The notes under the pieces were generated by a model that ran no database searches, was not told where the DNA came from, and saw only the letters and a program-made list of their open reading frames with translations. The position numbers were made by a program, and so were the translations under genes. A stretch of DNA of 64,000 nucleotides from Nocardioides salarius (GTDB lineage: Bacteria > Actinomycetota > Actinomycetes > Propionibacteriales > Nocardioidaceae), in NCBI RefSeq assembly GCF_016907435.1, contig NZ_JAFBBZ010000001.1, positions 806,001 to 870,000 on the forward strand, read 5' to 3'. Below are positions 36,223 through 44,551 of the stretch, one piece after another. Position 1 is the first letter of the stretch. Every line of letters starts with the position of its first letter.

Positions 36223-37101
36223 GTGGTCGGCCGGAACTCATCGTCGCCCCTCACGCGGGCCGTGTCACCGGTCTGGCTGGTGCTCATCGGGATCGCCTCG
36301 GTGCAGCTGGGCGCCAGCGTCGCGAAGTCGATCTTCGACGAGATCGGCCCCACCACCATGGTCTGGCTGCGGCTGGCCTCGAGCGTGCTGGTCCTCGCGC
36401 TGGTGGTGCGCCCGCGGCTGCGTGGACGCAGCCGCCGCGACTGGGCCGTGGTCGTGGCCTTCGGGCTGAGCCTGGGGCTGATGAACTGGGCGATCTACCA
36501 GTCCTTCGCGCGGATCCCGCTCGGGGTCGCGGTCACCATCGAGTTCATCGGCCCGCTGAGCCTGGCCGTGCTGGGCTCCCGGCGCGCCCGCGACCTGGTG
36601 TGGGTGGGGCTGGCCGGGGTCGGGGTGGCGCTGCTGGGCCTCGACGGCGCCGACGTGAACTGGGCCGGGGTCGGGTTCGCGCTGCTGGCCGGCGCCGCGT
36701 GGGCGGCCTACATCCTGCTCAGTGCCGAGACCGGGCGGCACTGGCAGGGCGTCGACGGCCTGGTGCTGGCCAGCGCGGTGGCGGCCCTGCTGCTGATGCC
36801 GTTCGCGGTCGGGGTCGGCGGCAGCGACCTGCTCGACCCCCGGGTGCTGCTCATCGGCGCCGCCGTGGGCTTGCTGTCGTCGGTGATCCCCTACAGCTGC
36901 GAGCTGGTGGCGCTGCGCAGCCTGCGACCGGCCGTGTTCGGCATCCTGATGAGCCTCGAGCCGGCGGCCGCCGCCCTCGCCGGCATCGTCGTGCTGGGCG
37001 AGCTGCTCGGCCCGGTGCAGTACGCCGCCGTCGCGTGCGTGGTGCTGGCCAGCATCGGCGCCACCCGCAGCCGACGGCCCGCGGTGCCGGTCGTCGACTG
37101 A
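36223..37101 (+). CDS. EamA/RhtA-type drug-metabolite exporter
   Basis: A 292-residue protein with ten predicted helices in two EamA repeats. The stretches GIASVQLGASVAKSIFDEIGP, FARIPLGVAVTIEFIGPL and EPAAAALAGIVVLGELLG are typical of the RhtA group, which exports amino acids such as threonine and homoserine. The substrate is not proven. GTG 36223 is chosen because the first helix begins shortly after it and a -10 hexamer precedes it; longer in-frame sequence lies across the divergent gene. Confidence 0.87.
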   Translation: MVGRNSSSPLTRAVSPVWLVLIGIASVQLGASVAKSIFDEIGPTTMVWLRLASSVLVLALVVRPRLRGRSRRDWAVVVAFGLSLGLMNWAIYQSFARIPLGVAVTIEFIGPLSLAVLGSRRARDLVWVGLAGVGVALLGLDGADVNWAGVGFALLAGAAWAAYILLSAETGRHWQGVDGLVLASAVAALLLMPFAVGVGGSDLLDPRVLLIGAAVGLLSSVIPYSCELVALRSLRPAVFGILMSLEPAAAALAGIVVLGELLGPVQYAAVACVVLASIGATRSRRPAVPVVD

Positions 37102-37136
37102 GCCCGCTCCGCAACCCCGCCCTGACCTGCCTGTTC

Positions 37137-37179
37137 ACGCTCCGGTGACGGCGCGGACTCCCCAGCGACGCCGGAGCGT
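37137..37179. repeat. 9 bp perfect inverted repeat after the EamA gene
   Basis: ACGCTCCGG at 37137-37145 pairs with CCGGAGCGT at 37171-37179. It may terminate the EamA transcript, or serve as an operator because TAGATT (37182-37187), a candidate -10 for the next gene, starts three bases later. Confidence 0.45.
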
Positions 37180-37222
37180 CCTAGATTCGGCGACGTCCTC
37201 GACACCCCGCTTGGAGCCCCCC

Positions 37223-37456
37223 ATGTCCCTGGCACGCCGCGCCGTCCTGCCCGTCCTGGGCCTGGCCGGGGCCGCCCGGCGCTGGCCGGTCGTCGCCCAC
37301 CAGCGAGCCCAGCACAACGCCATGCTGGCCAGCACCGAGGCGGCCCGGCGGCGGGTGGAGCGCCACGAGGTCGAGCACTACCTCGAGGAGCTCGCGGTCG
37401 CCCGCGGCCACGAGCGGCCGCACCCGCCGGCCCAGCCGCGCGCCCACCACGTCTGA
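37223..37456 (+). CDS. Small hypothetical protein, 77 residues
   Basis: A short basic protein with a weakly hydrophobic N-terminus (RRAVLPVLGLAGAARRWPVV) followed by a charged, helix-forming stretch STEAARRRVERHEVEHYLEELAV-like and a Pro/His-rich tail. No family is recognised. Support comes from a TGGAG-type ribosome site before the ATG at 37223, a candidate promoter (TAGATT at 37182) and codon use like its neighbours. It could also be a non-coding gap read by chance. Confidence 0.5.
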   Translation: MSLARRAVLPVLGLAGAARRWPVVAHQRAQHNAMLASTEAARRRVERHEVEHYLEELAVARGHERPHPPAQPRAHHV

Positions 37457-37498
37457 TCCGCCGCACCACCGTGCCGCCGGTGCGGCACAATCGGCGCC

Positions 37499-38410
37499 AT
37501 GTCGACCACCCGGGCCCGCACCTCGACCCCCGCGCTCGCCTTCGACGAGGTGCTCTCCGACGACGGGACGCGCCTGCGCGCCTGGACCAACGACCAGGAG
37601 GGGGTGATCGACGGTCCCACGGTGGTGCTGTGCAACGGCCTCGGCACCAACGCCTACGCCTGGCCGGCGCTGCTCGACCCGGGCTGCGGGGTCCGGGTCG
37701 TCTCGTGGAACCACCGCGGCGTCGGCGGCTCCGAGCGGCCCAGCGACCGCTCGCACTGCCGCATCGAGGACGTCGTCGACGACGGGCTGTCGGTGATGGA
37801 CCACTTCGGGATCGACCGGGCGGTGCTGATGGGCTGGTCGATCGGCGTGAACACGATGTTCGAGCTCGCGCTGCGCCACCCCGAGCGGGTCAGCGGCCTC
37901 TTCGCGGTCGCCGGGGTCCCCGGCGACACCTTCGCCACCATGCTGGCGCCCCTGCGGGTGCCGCGCCCGCTCGCGCGGCTGCTCACGGTCAACGCCGCCC
38001 GGGCGGCCAAGCAGGTGGGCTGCCTGCTGAGCCCGGTCGCGAGCCGGCTGCCGGTCGGCCCGCTGACGATCACGGCGCTGAGCCACAGCGGGTTCATGCT
38101 GCCGGTGCGCGATCCCGAGATGGCGGCCCTGGCGGTGCGCGAGTTCCTCTCGACCCCGCTCGACTGGTACTTCCACCTGGCGCTGCGCACCTCCGAGCAC
38201 GCCCGGGTCTCGCTGCGTCACCTGACGGTGCCGGTCACCTTCGTCGCCGGCACCTACGACCTGCTCGCCGGCGCCCGCGACATGGCCAGCGCCGCCGCGC
38301 GGGTCCCGGGGGCGACCTACCACGAGCTGCCCGGCACCCACTTCCTCTCCCTGGAGCACCCCGACGAGGTGCACCGCCTGCTGCTCGAGCTCCTCGAGCG
38401 CGCCGCATGA
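37499..38410 (+). CDS. Alpha/beta hydrolase
   Basis: The 303-residue protein has the alpha/beta-hydrolase core with nucleophile serine in LMGWSIGVNTM, the oxyanion region LCNGLGTNAYAWP and the catalytic histidine in LPGTHFLSLEHPDEV. The acid is probably in FVAGTYDLLAG. There is no signal peptide. Substrate is unknown; esterase or lipase-like activity is likely. CACAAT ends seven bases before the ATG, consistent with a leaderless start. It overlaps the sugar dehydrogenase gene by four bases. Confidence 0.87.
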   Translation: MSTTRARTSTPALAFDEVLSDDGTRLRAWTNDQEGVIDGPTVVLCNGLGTNAYAWPALLDPGCGVRVVSWNHRGVGGSERPSDRSHCRIEDVVDDGLSVMDHFGIDRAVLMGWSIGVNTMFELALRHPERVSGLFAVAGVPGDTFATMLAPLRVPRPLARLLTVNAARAAKQVGCLLSPVASRLPVGPLTITALSHSGFMLPVRDPEMAALAVREFLSTPLDWYFHLALRTSEHARVSLRHLTVPVTFVAGTYDLLAGARDMASAAARVPGATYHELPGTHFLSLEHPDEVHRLLLELLERAA

Positions 38411-39600
38411 GGCGCCGCCCCGCCCTCGCCCTGGTCGGCGGGCTGCTGGGCGCCCTGGTGCTCGGCGGCTGCCTCGACGAGGGCAACAGCACCGACGTAC
38501 GGATCCTGGAGACGACCCCCGACGCCACTCCCCTGCCGGCCACCCCGACGCCCAGTGCGACCACCAGTGCGAGCACCAGCCCCACCGCGCCCTCGCAGGC
38601 GCCCGGGGCCACGCTGACCCCGGCCGACCGGGAGCCCCGGCTCCTCGGCATCGTGGCCACCGGGCTGTCGGTGCCCTGGGGCCTGGACTTCCTGCCCGAC
38701 GGCGACGCCGTGGTCACCGAGCGCGACAGCGGGCGGGTGCTGCTGCTGCGCGGCGAGCGACACCGCGTCGTGGTGGCGGGCACCGTCGAGGAGCGGGTCG
38801 CCCAGGGCGAGGCCGGCCTGCTCGGCGTGGCGGTCTCCCCCGACTTCGACGACGACCGCCTGCTCTACCTCTACGTCAGCACCGCCGAGGACAACCGGGT
38901 GGTGCGGGCGCGGCTCGAGGGGGCGCGGCTCGGCGCGACCGAGCCGGTGCTCACCGGCATCCCCAACGGCTTCATCCACGACGGCGGCCGGCTGCTCTTC
39001 GGGCCCGACGGCCACCTCTACGTCTCCACCGGCGACGCCGGCGAGCCCTCCCGGGCCCCCGACCCCGACAGCCTCGGCGGCAAGATCCTGCGGATCACCA
39101 CCGACGGCGAGCCGGCCCCCGGCAACCCGCGCCCCGACAGCCCCGTCTTCTCCTCGGGGCACCGCAACGTGCAGGGCCTGGCGTTCGTCGGCGACCAGCT
39201 GTGGGCCTCGGAGTTCGGCGACAGCACCGCCGACGAGCTCAACCGCATCGACGGCGGGCAGGACCACGGCTGGCCGGCCGTCGAGGGCGTCGGCGACCAG
39301 CAGCGCTACGTCGACCCGCAGGTCACCTGGGGCACCGGCGAGGCGTCGCCGTCGGGCCTGGCGCTGGCCTGCGGCCACCTGTGGCTCGGCGCGCTGCAGG
39401 GCGAGCGGCTGTGGCGCGTGGAGGTCGGGCCCGACGGCCGCCGGGCCGGCGAGGCGACGGCGTACCTGGTCGGCGAGCACGGCCGGATGCGCAGCGTCGC
39501 GCAGGCCCCCGACGGGTCGCTGTGGGTGACGACCAGCAACCGCGACGGGCGCGGCGACCCGGGCCCCGGGGACGACAAGATCCTCAGGATCCGTCCCTGA
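38407..39600 (+). CDS. PQQ-dependent sugar dehydrogenase-like lipoprotein
   Basis: A 397-residue exported beta-propeller of the soluble aldose-sugar-dehydrogenase (GSDH) family. The signal peptide ends in the lipobox LGGC, followed by a Thr/Pro/Ser-rich linker of about 55 residues. Family marks are VPWGLDFLPDGDAVVTERDSG, the catalytic-histidine region GNGFIHDGG-like (NGFIHDGGRLLFGPDGHLYV), and FSSGHRNVQGLAF. Such enzymes oxidise sugars using PQQ or serve as adhesion proteins. No PQQ synthesis gene is in the window. Translation is coupled to the hydrolase by an ATGA overlap. Confidence 0.88.
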   Translation: MRRRPALALVGGLLGALVLGGCLDEGNSTDVRILETTPDATPLPATPTPSATTSASTSPTAPSQAPGATLTPADREPRLLGIVATGLSVPWGLDFLPDGDAVVTERDSGRVLLLRGERHRVVVAGTVEERVAQGEAGLLGVAVSPDFDDDRLLYLYVSTAEDNRVVRARLEGARLGATEPVLTGIPNGFIHDGGRLLFGPDGHLYVSTGDAGEPSRAPDPDSLGGKILRITTDGEPAPGNPRPDSPVFSSGHRNVQGLAFVGDQLWASEFGDSTADELNRIDGGQDHGWPAVEGVGDQQRYVDPQVTWGTGEASPSGLALACGHLWLGALQGERLWRVEVGPDGRRAGEATAYLVGEHGRMRSVAQAPDGSLWVTTSNRDGRGDPGPGDDKILRIRP

Positions 39601-40426
39601 CCCCCGCCACGACGCCGGTCACCGTCGCCCGGCGCGCGGCGCGGCGCAGGACGGCGAGGATCGAGGGGCCCAGCAGCACGATCGCGGCAGTGTTGGTGAC
39701 CGCGCGCAGGGTGTCCCAGCCACCGGTCGAGGTCAGCAGCGTGTAGACCGCGAAGCGCTGCAGGTTCTCGACCACCGGCGCCCCGGCCACGTAGCTGAGG
39801 TCGCCCTCGTGGCCAGGCACCGCGACGCCCAGGATGAAGGGCCACCCGGACAGGTTCATCAGCGCGCCGAAGAGGTAGGCGGCCACGATCCCGTAGACCA
39901 CGAGCATCGCGATCTCGCCGCGCCCGCGAGGACGGCGCGGCAGCAGGCCCGCGAACATGCCCACCCAGGCGGCCACCAGCATCTGGTAGGGCAGCCACGG
40001 GCCGACGCCGGCGGTGACCAGCGCCGAGGCGAACAGGCTGGTGCAGCCCAGCACGAAGCCGAAGCCCGGCCCGAAGACGCGTCCACCCAGCACGAGCAGG
40101 AAGAAGACCAGCTCCACCCCGGCGATGCCCGGGGAGATGGCCCGCGCCAGCGCGTTGACGGCGCTGAGCACCCCCAGGACGGCCAGCACCCGCGCGTCGA
40201 GACCACCCTCGCTCACCTCGGCCAGCACGACGGCCACCACGATGGGCAGCAGCGCCAGGAAGAGGAAGGGCGGGTCGACCCGGGTGCCCTCGGGCACCCG
40301 CAGCAGCAGCGGCCAGACCAGCATCATCAGGCCCGCGAGCGAGGCCAGCGCCAGCACGAGCGCGGAGCGTCGACCGAGCGGCACGGCGTCGACCCGGCCG
40401 GGGCGCTGCGTGGCCGGGGCGCTCAC
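39584..40426 (-). CDS. ECF transporter substrate-specificity (S) component, probably for cobalamin
   Basis: A 280-residue membrane protein with about six helices. Its position as the last gene after EcfT and the double ATPase, with four-base overlap (GTGA), makes it the S component of an energy-coupling-factor importer. The fold has motifs such as SPGIAGVELVFFLLVLGGRVFGPGFGFVLG. Two cobalamin riboswitches upstream in the same strand suggest that it carries vitamin B12 or a corrinoid. The specificity is inferred from context, not from a residue signature. GTG 40426 is used because of the overlap; longer starts are poorly supported. Confidence 0.8.
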   Translation of the reverse strand: MSAPATQRPGRVDAVPLGRRSALVLALASLAGLMMLVWPLLLRVPEGTRVDPPFLFLALLPIVVAVVLAEVSEGGLDARVLAVLGVLSAVNALARAISPGIAGVELVFFLLVLGGRVFGPGFGFVLGCTSLFASALVTAGVGPWLPYQMLVAAWVGMFAGLLPRRPRGRGEIAMLVVYGIVAAYLFGALMNLSGWPFILGVAVPGHEGDLSYVAGAPVVENLQRFAVYTLLTSTGGWDTLRAVTNTAAIVLLGPSILAVLRRAARRATVTGVVAGVRDGS

Positions 40427-42033
40427 ACCGGCTCCAGCGCCGCGACGACCTCGTCGACGCGCAGCCACGGCGCACCCAGGACCTTGGTGACCTGGGGGGC
40501 GAAGGCGGGCGACTCGACGACGACCCGGCGCGCCGGCCCCGAGGAGACCACCTCGCCCTCGGCCATCACGACCGCGTCGTCGGCCGCCTGCGCCACGAAC
40601 TCCACGTCGTGGGTGGCCACCAGCACCGCGTGGCCCTCGCCCGCCAGGGCGCGCAGCGTGCGCGACAGCTCGGCCTTGGCGGCGTAGTCGAGGCCGCGGG
40701 TGGGCTCGTCGAGCAGCACCACCCCCGGGCGCGCGGCGAGCACCAGGGCCAGCGCCAACGCCAGGCGCTGTCCCTCCGAGAGGTCGCGGGGATGGGCCGC
40801 GTCGCCGATGCCGGGCACCAGGCGGTCGAGCAGCTCGCGGCAGGCTCCCGGGGAGCCGTCGGGGTCACCGGCGGCGAGCTCCTCGGCGACGGTCTCGAGG
40901 TAGAGCAGGTCGGCGGCGTTCTGCGGCAGCAGGCCGACCAGCGCACGGCGCTGCCCGGAGGGCACCGCGGCCGGGTCGGTGCCGGCGGCCGTGACCGTGC
41001 CGGCCGACCGGCGACCGGTCCCCTGGAGCGCCCACAGCAGCGACGACTTGCCGGCTCCGTTGCGGCCCATGAGCGCGGTGACCCGACCGGGCGGCAGCAC
41101 CAGGTCGACCTCGCGCACCGCCACCTTGGTGCCGTGGCTGACCGTGAGGCCGCGGGCGAGCAGCCCCTGGCCCGCAGGGCTGACGACGGGGGCGGGGTCC
41201 TCGGGCGGACGGGCCAGGCGCTGCTGCAGGGGGCGGGCCGCACGTCGGGCCTCGCGCACGCTCAGCGGCAGCGGCGACCAGCCGGCGGCGCGGCCGAGCT
41301 CGACGATGGGCGGGGCGACCGGCGAGGTGCGCAGCAGCTCGGCCGGCGGCCCGACCAGGAGCCGGCCGTCGCCGGGCAGCAGGCACATGGCGTCGGCGAA
41401 CGGCACCACCCGCTCGAGCCGGTGCTCGGCCAGGAGCACCGAGACCCCGAGGTCGTGCACGAGCCGGGTCAAGGTGGCCAGCACCTCCTCGGCGGCGGTG
41501 GGGTCGAGCGCCGAGGTGGGCTCGTCGAGCACCAGCAGCCGCGGGTGCATGGTCAGCACCGAGCCGATGGCCACCCGCTGCTGCTGCCCGCCCGAGAGGG
41601 TGCGCAGGTCGCGGGCGCGCAGCTCGGCGATGCCGAGCAGGTCGAGGGTCTCCTCGACGCGGCGGCGCATCGTCTCGGCGGGCAGCCCCAGCTGCTCCAT
41701 GCCGTAGGCCAGCTCCTCCTCGACGGTGTCGGTGACGAAGCCCCGGGCCGGGTCCTGGCCGACGTAGCCGATGGCGTGGGCGCGCTCACGCGGCGGGCGG
41801 TGCACGATGCTCTCGCCGTCGAGCAGCACGTCACCCTCGAGGTGGCCGCCCGAGAAGCGCGGCACGAGGCCGGTGACGATCCCGAGCAGGGTCGACTTGC
41901 CGACGCCGGTGGGCCCGGAGACCACGACGAGCTCGCCCTCCTCGACCACCAGGTCGACCGAGCCGAGGACGCGCCGGGCCTCGGTGCCGGGCCCCGGCTC
42001 GTAGGAGAACCCGACGCCGCGCAGCTCCATCAT
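40423..42033 (-). CDS. ECF transporter ATPase with two ABC domains (EcfA1A2 fusion)
   Basis: This 536-residue protein contains two ABC ATPase domains in tandem: Walker A GPTGVGKST (about residue 40) with LSGGQQQR and VLDEPTSALDP, and Walker A GRNGAGKSS (about residue 320) with LSEGQRLA and LLDEPTRGLD. The second domain's signature LSEGQ is slightly degenerate but the Walker motifs are intact. Fused A1-A2 proteins are common in actinobacterial ECF systems. It overlaps the T component by four bases and the S component by four bases. Confidence 0.9.
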   Translation of the reverse strand: MMELRGVGFSYEPGPGTEARRVLGSVDLVVEEGELVVVSGPTGVGKSTLLGIVTGLVPRFSGGHLEGDVLLDGESIVHRPPRERAHAIGYVGQDPARGFVTDTVEEELAYGMEQLGLPAETMRRRVEETLDLLGIAELRARDLRTLSGGQQQRVAIGSVLTMHPRLLVLDEPTSALDPTAAEEVLATLTRLVHDLGVSVLLAEHRLERVVPFADAMCLLPGDGRLLVGPPAELLRTSPVAPPIVELGRAAGWSPLPLSVREARRAARPLQQRLARPPEDPAPVVSPAGQGLLARGLTVSHGTKVAVREVDLVLPPGRVTALMGRNGAGKSSLLWALQGTGRRSAGTVTAAGTDPAAVPSGQRRALVGLLPQNAADLLYLETVAEELAAGDPDGSPGACRELLDRLVPGIGDAAHPRDLSEGQRLALALALVLAARPGVVLLDEPTRGLDYAAKAELSRTLRALAGEGHAVLVATHDVEFVAQAADDAVVMAEGEVVSSGPARRVVVESPAFAPQVTKVLGAPWLRVDEVVAALEPV

Positions 42034-43184
42034 GCGAGGGCCCCCCGCCTGGCCGGCGGCGCCACCAGGCCACCGGCACCGGCCACCAGGGCGGCCGCCA
42101 GCGCTGCCGCGCTCACGGTCGGCACGGCGTCCAGCGGCGGGTGCGCGATCGCGACCTGGGCCTGGGCGACCCAGAGACCGAGGGCGCCGGCCCCCACGCC
42201 CGAGACGGCGACGACCAGGTCGGGCCAGCGCCAGCGGTCGGCCCGGTAGCGGGTGCGCTGGACCCGTCGCCCGGCCGTGGCCAGCCCGGCCACCGCGAGC
42301 AGCACCCCCAGCCCCAGCATGGGCAGGGCCAGCACCCGTGGCGCCGTGGTGTCGAGCAGCGCGTAGGTGCCCACGCAGACGCCGACGAGCCCGGCGACCA
42401 TCAGCGCGCCGGTGAGCAGCCGGGTCCCCCGGCCCTGGTCGGGCAGCCGGCCGTAGCCGCGGGCGTCCATGCCGGCCGCCATCGCCAGCGAGCGGTCGAG
42501 GGCATCCTCGAGCACCGGCACCAGGGAGCGGCGCAGCAGCCCGATGCGGCCCTCCGCGCCCGCGCGCAGACCCTGGGCCGCGCGCACCCGGCGCACCGAG
42601 TCGGCCAGCTGGGGCAGCACCGTCACCGCCACCACCAGCGCCGTGCCGATCTCGTAGAGCGCGGGCGGCACCGAGCGCAGCAGCCGCTTGGGGTTGGCCA
42701 GCGAGTTCGCGGCGCCGACGCACACGACGATGCTGGCCAGCCGCATGCCGTCGTAGAGGCCCGCCAGGAGGGCCTGGGAGGTCAGCGGCCCGAGCAGGGC
42801 GATGCCCGCGGCCACGTCGGGCAGCGGGACCTCGGGCAGGTCGAGCAGCACCGGCCCGCCGGCGTACCCGCCGCCGAGCAGGATGCGGAAGAGCACCCGG
42901 ACGACCACGATGGCCGCACCGAGCCACAGGTAGAGCCGGAAGGAGCGTGCCCAGGGCTGGTCGGAGCGGCGGGACGAGACGACCAGGGCGGCGACCCCGA
43001 CCAGGAGCAGGAGGCTCAGGGGGTTCGTGGTCCCCGAGGCTGCGGCGGCCAGGCCGATGGCCCAGACCCACCAGGCCACCGGGTGCAGGTCGCGCGGCAG
43101 CCGGGCGTTGCCGCCCGCGGGACGCCGGTCGGGAGGCTCCGCGACCGGGCTCTCGGTGCCGCTCGCGGGCGTCAGGACGCTCAC
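42030..43184 (-). CDS. ECF transporter membrane (T) component with extra C-terminal helices
   Basis: A 384-residue EcfT protein. The core has TNPLSLLLLVG near the start, the coupling-helix region SVRRVRAAQGLRAGA and the MAAGMDARGYGR motif, which contact the ATPases. Usual EcfT proteins are about 260 residues. Here a C-terminal region of about 130 residues adds roughly four more hydrophobic helices. It lies between the alpha-barrel lipoprotein gene and the ATPase gene with four-base overlaps at both ends, so the importer genes form one operon. Confidence 0.88.
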   Translation of the reverse strand: MSVLTPASGTESPVAEPPDRRPAGGNARLPRDLHPVAWWVWAIGLAAAASGTTNPLSLLLLVGVAALVVSSRRSDQPWARSFRLYLWLGAAIVVVRVLFRILLGGGYAGGPVLLDLPEVPLPDVAAGIALLGPLTSQALLAGLYDGMRLASIVVCVGAANSLANPKRLLRSVPPALYEIGTALVVAVTVLPQLADSVRRVRAAQGLRAGAEGRIGLLRRSLVPVLEDALDRSLAMAAGMDARGYGRLPDQGRGTRLLTGALMVAGLVGVCVGTYALLDTTAPRVLALPMLGLGVLLAVAGLATAGRRVQRTRYRADRWRWPDLVVAVSGVGAGALGLWVAQAQVAIAHPPLDAVPTVSAAALAAALVAGAGGLVAPPARRGALA

Positions 43185-44317
43185 GGCGACCCCGACTCGC
43201 AGCGCTCGGCCCGCAGGTGCTCGAGCGCGGGGGCGGCCTGGGCGGTGGCGCGGCGCCACTGGTCGCGCTCGGGCACGGCGATGCGCCCGCTCGGCGGCAG
43301 CGAGGCGAAGGCCTCCTGCGAGTAGGCGACGGCGCCCGCCTCGCGCTCCCCCTCGGCCACCTGGACCGCCGCCAGCCACTGGGCTGCCCGTGCGGCCTCC
43401 TCGCAGGCGCCGAGCCGGCCCAGCACCCAGCCGGCCAGTCCGGTGGAGTTGGAGCTCGCGACCGGATCTCCGGCGCCCGGCTCGGCGACGAGGCTGCCGT
43501 CGGCGTCCTGCTGCTCGACGAGCCATCCCTGCGCGCGCCGCAGCGCCTCCCGGACCTCGGCCGGAGGCTCCTCCAGCTCCAGCAGCGCCAGCACGACCAG
43601 CGCCGTCGCGTCGGTGTCGGGAGCGCTGCGCCCCTCGGGGTCGCCGCCGTCGCAGGACTGGTCGCGGGCGGTCGCGTCCTCGGTGAGCAGCAGCCGGAAC
43701 CAGCCGCCTGCGCACTGCTGGTCGAGCAGGTACGCCGTCACGGGCGCGGCGGCCGGCGAGCCGACGGCCTCGAGGGCGTGGGCGCCGAAGGCCTGGCCGA
43801 TGGTGTTGGCGACGTCGGCGCCCGGGGCGCTGTCCTGCAGCCTCCCGGCGGAGACCGGCCGGGTGCTGACCAGGCCCTCGAGCCGCTCCACCAGGTCGAC
43901 GCCACCGAAGGAGGTGGGCTCCCCGCCGGACAGGACGGCGAAGGACGCCAGCTTGGCCACCGCGCCGGAGTAGAGACCCTCGGTGCCGCCGGTGGTGTAG
44001 TCCTCGACCGATCCCTCGAGGGCTCCCGCGACCTGCTGCACGACCGGCTCGTGCCCGCCGAGCGCGCGCAGCGCCAGGGCCACGTCGATGCCCAGGCCGT
44101 GGTCGTCGAAGTCGTACTGCTCGTTGCGCACGACGCCGTCGTCGACCTGGGCGGCGAGCCAGTCGGCGGCGAGCGCCGCCTCGGCCGGCTGCTCGACCTG
44201 GGGCTCTCGGGGCTCGGCCTGCTGCTCGTCCTGCTCGCCGGCGCCGCAGGCGGTCAGGGCCAGCAGGGTCGCGGCCAGGACGGTGGCCAGGGCGGTGCCT
44301 GGGTGTCGGCTCCTCAC
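43181..44317 (-). CDS. Alpha/alpha-barrel lipoprotein, candidate corrinoid-binding subunit
   Basis: A 378-residue lipoprotein (lipobox LTAC near residue 23) whose mature part consists of helical repeats of the prenyltransferase/terpene-cyclase alpha6-alpha6 toroid type. Repeated patterns include GLGIDVALALRALG, DTDATALVVLALLEL and NSTGLAGWVLGRLG. It is a paralogue of the secreted protein at 45514-46605: both contain the NEQY and DYTTGG blocks, FGGVDLVERLEGLVST, and QWxRATAQAAPALEx. The same fold forms the alpha domain of transcobalamin and intrinsic factor. A cobalamin riboswitch precedes it and an ECF importer follows it. It probably delivers corrinoid to the importer; enzymatic cyclase activity is unlikely because it is extracellular. 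Confidence 0.75.
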   Translation of the reverse strand: MRSRHPGTALATVLAATLLALTACGAGEQDEQQAEPREPQVEQPAEAALAADWLAAQVDDGVVRNEQYDFDDHGLGIDVALALRALGGHEPVVQQVAGALEGSVEDYTTGGTEGLYSGAVAKLASFAVLSGGEPTSFGGVDLVERLEGLVSTRPVSAGRLQDSAPGADVANTIGQAFGAHALEAVGSPAAAPVTAYLLDQQCAGGWFRLLLTEDATARDQSCDGGDPEGRSAPDTDATALVVLALLELEEPPAEVREALRRAQGWLVEQQDADGSLVAEPGAGDPVASSNSTGLAGWVLGRLGACEEAARAAQWLAAVQVAEGEREAGAVAYSQEAFASLPPSGRIAVPERDQWRRATAQAAPALEHLRAERCESGSP

Positions 44318-44322
44318 GGGGC

Positions 44323-44515
44323 TCCCCTCCGCTGCACGCGGCGGCGACCCGGTGGAGCGGGGGCGACACCGCTGCGGTCCTCGACAGCGTGTGATCGGTG
44401 CGCGGCACGCGGGTGCTCCGGCTCGCCGCCTGCCGGCGGCCTACGGTTGCGGGTCAGCGCCGGACTTAGACCGGCTTCCCCCGACGTGCGCGGGTGTGTG
44501 GTTGGTGCTGGGAGC
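44323..44515 (-). promoter_or_regulatory. Cobalamin riboswitch, downstream copy
   Basis: The conserved cobalamin-aptamer core is present on the minus strand: GGGGGAAGCCGGT (44470-44482) followed by CCGGCGCTGACCCGCAACCG (44444-44463), then GAGCCGGAGCACCCGC. The Shine-Dalgarno GGAGGGGA (44323-44330) lies five bases before the GTG of the alpha-barrel lipoprotein gene, so B12 binding probably blocks translation. The copy is nearly identical to that at 46611-46800. Confidence 0.9.
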
Positions 44516-44520
44516 ATACC

Positions 44521-44542
44521 GCCGCCGGGGCCCGACGGCGGC
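44521..44542 (-). terminator. Hairpin after the DUF4430-like gene
   Basis: GCCGCCG (44521-44527) pairs with CGGCGGC (44536-44542), with an eight-base loop, nine bases beyond the DUF4430-like gene's stop codon. It has no T-run. A very similar hairpin lies in the same place before the other riboswitch copy. Confidence 0.6.
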
Positions 44543-44551
44543 ATGCGTCCC

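Noticed and set aside
32187..36359. A 1390-codon minus-strand frame opposite the GH65 and HAD genes
   Set aside because: High GC makes antisense frames long. The plus strand carries complete HAD and GH65 proteins with catalytic motifs; this frame has none.
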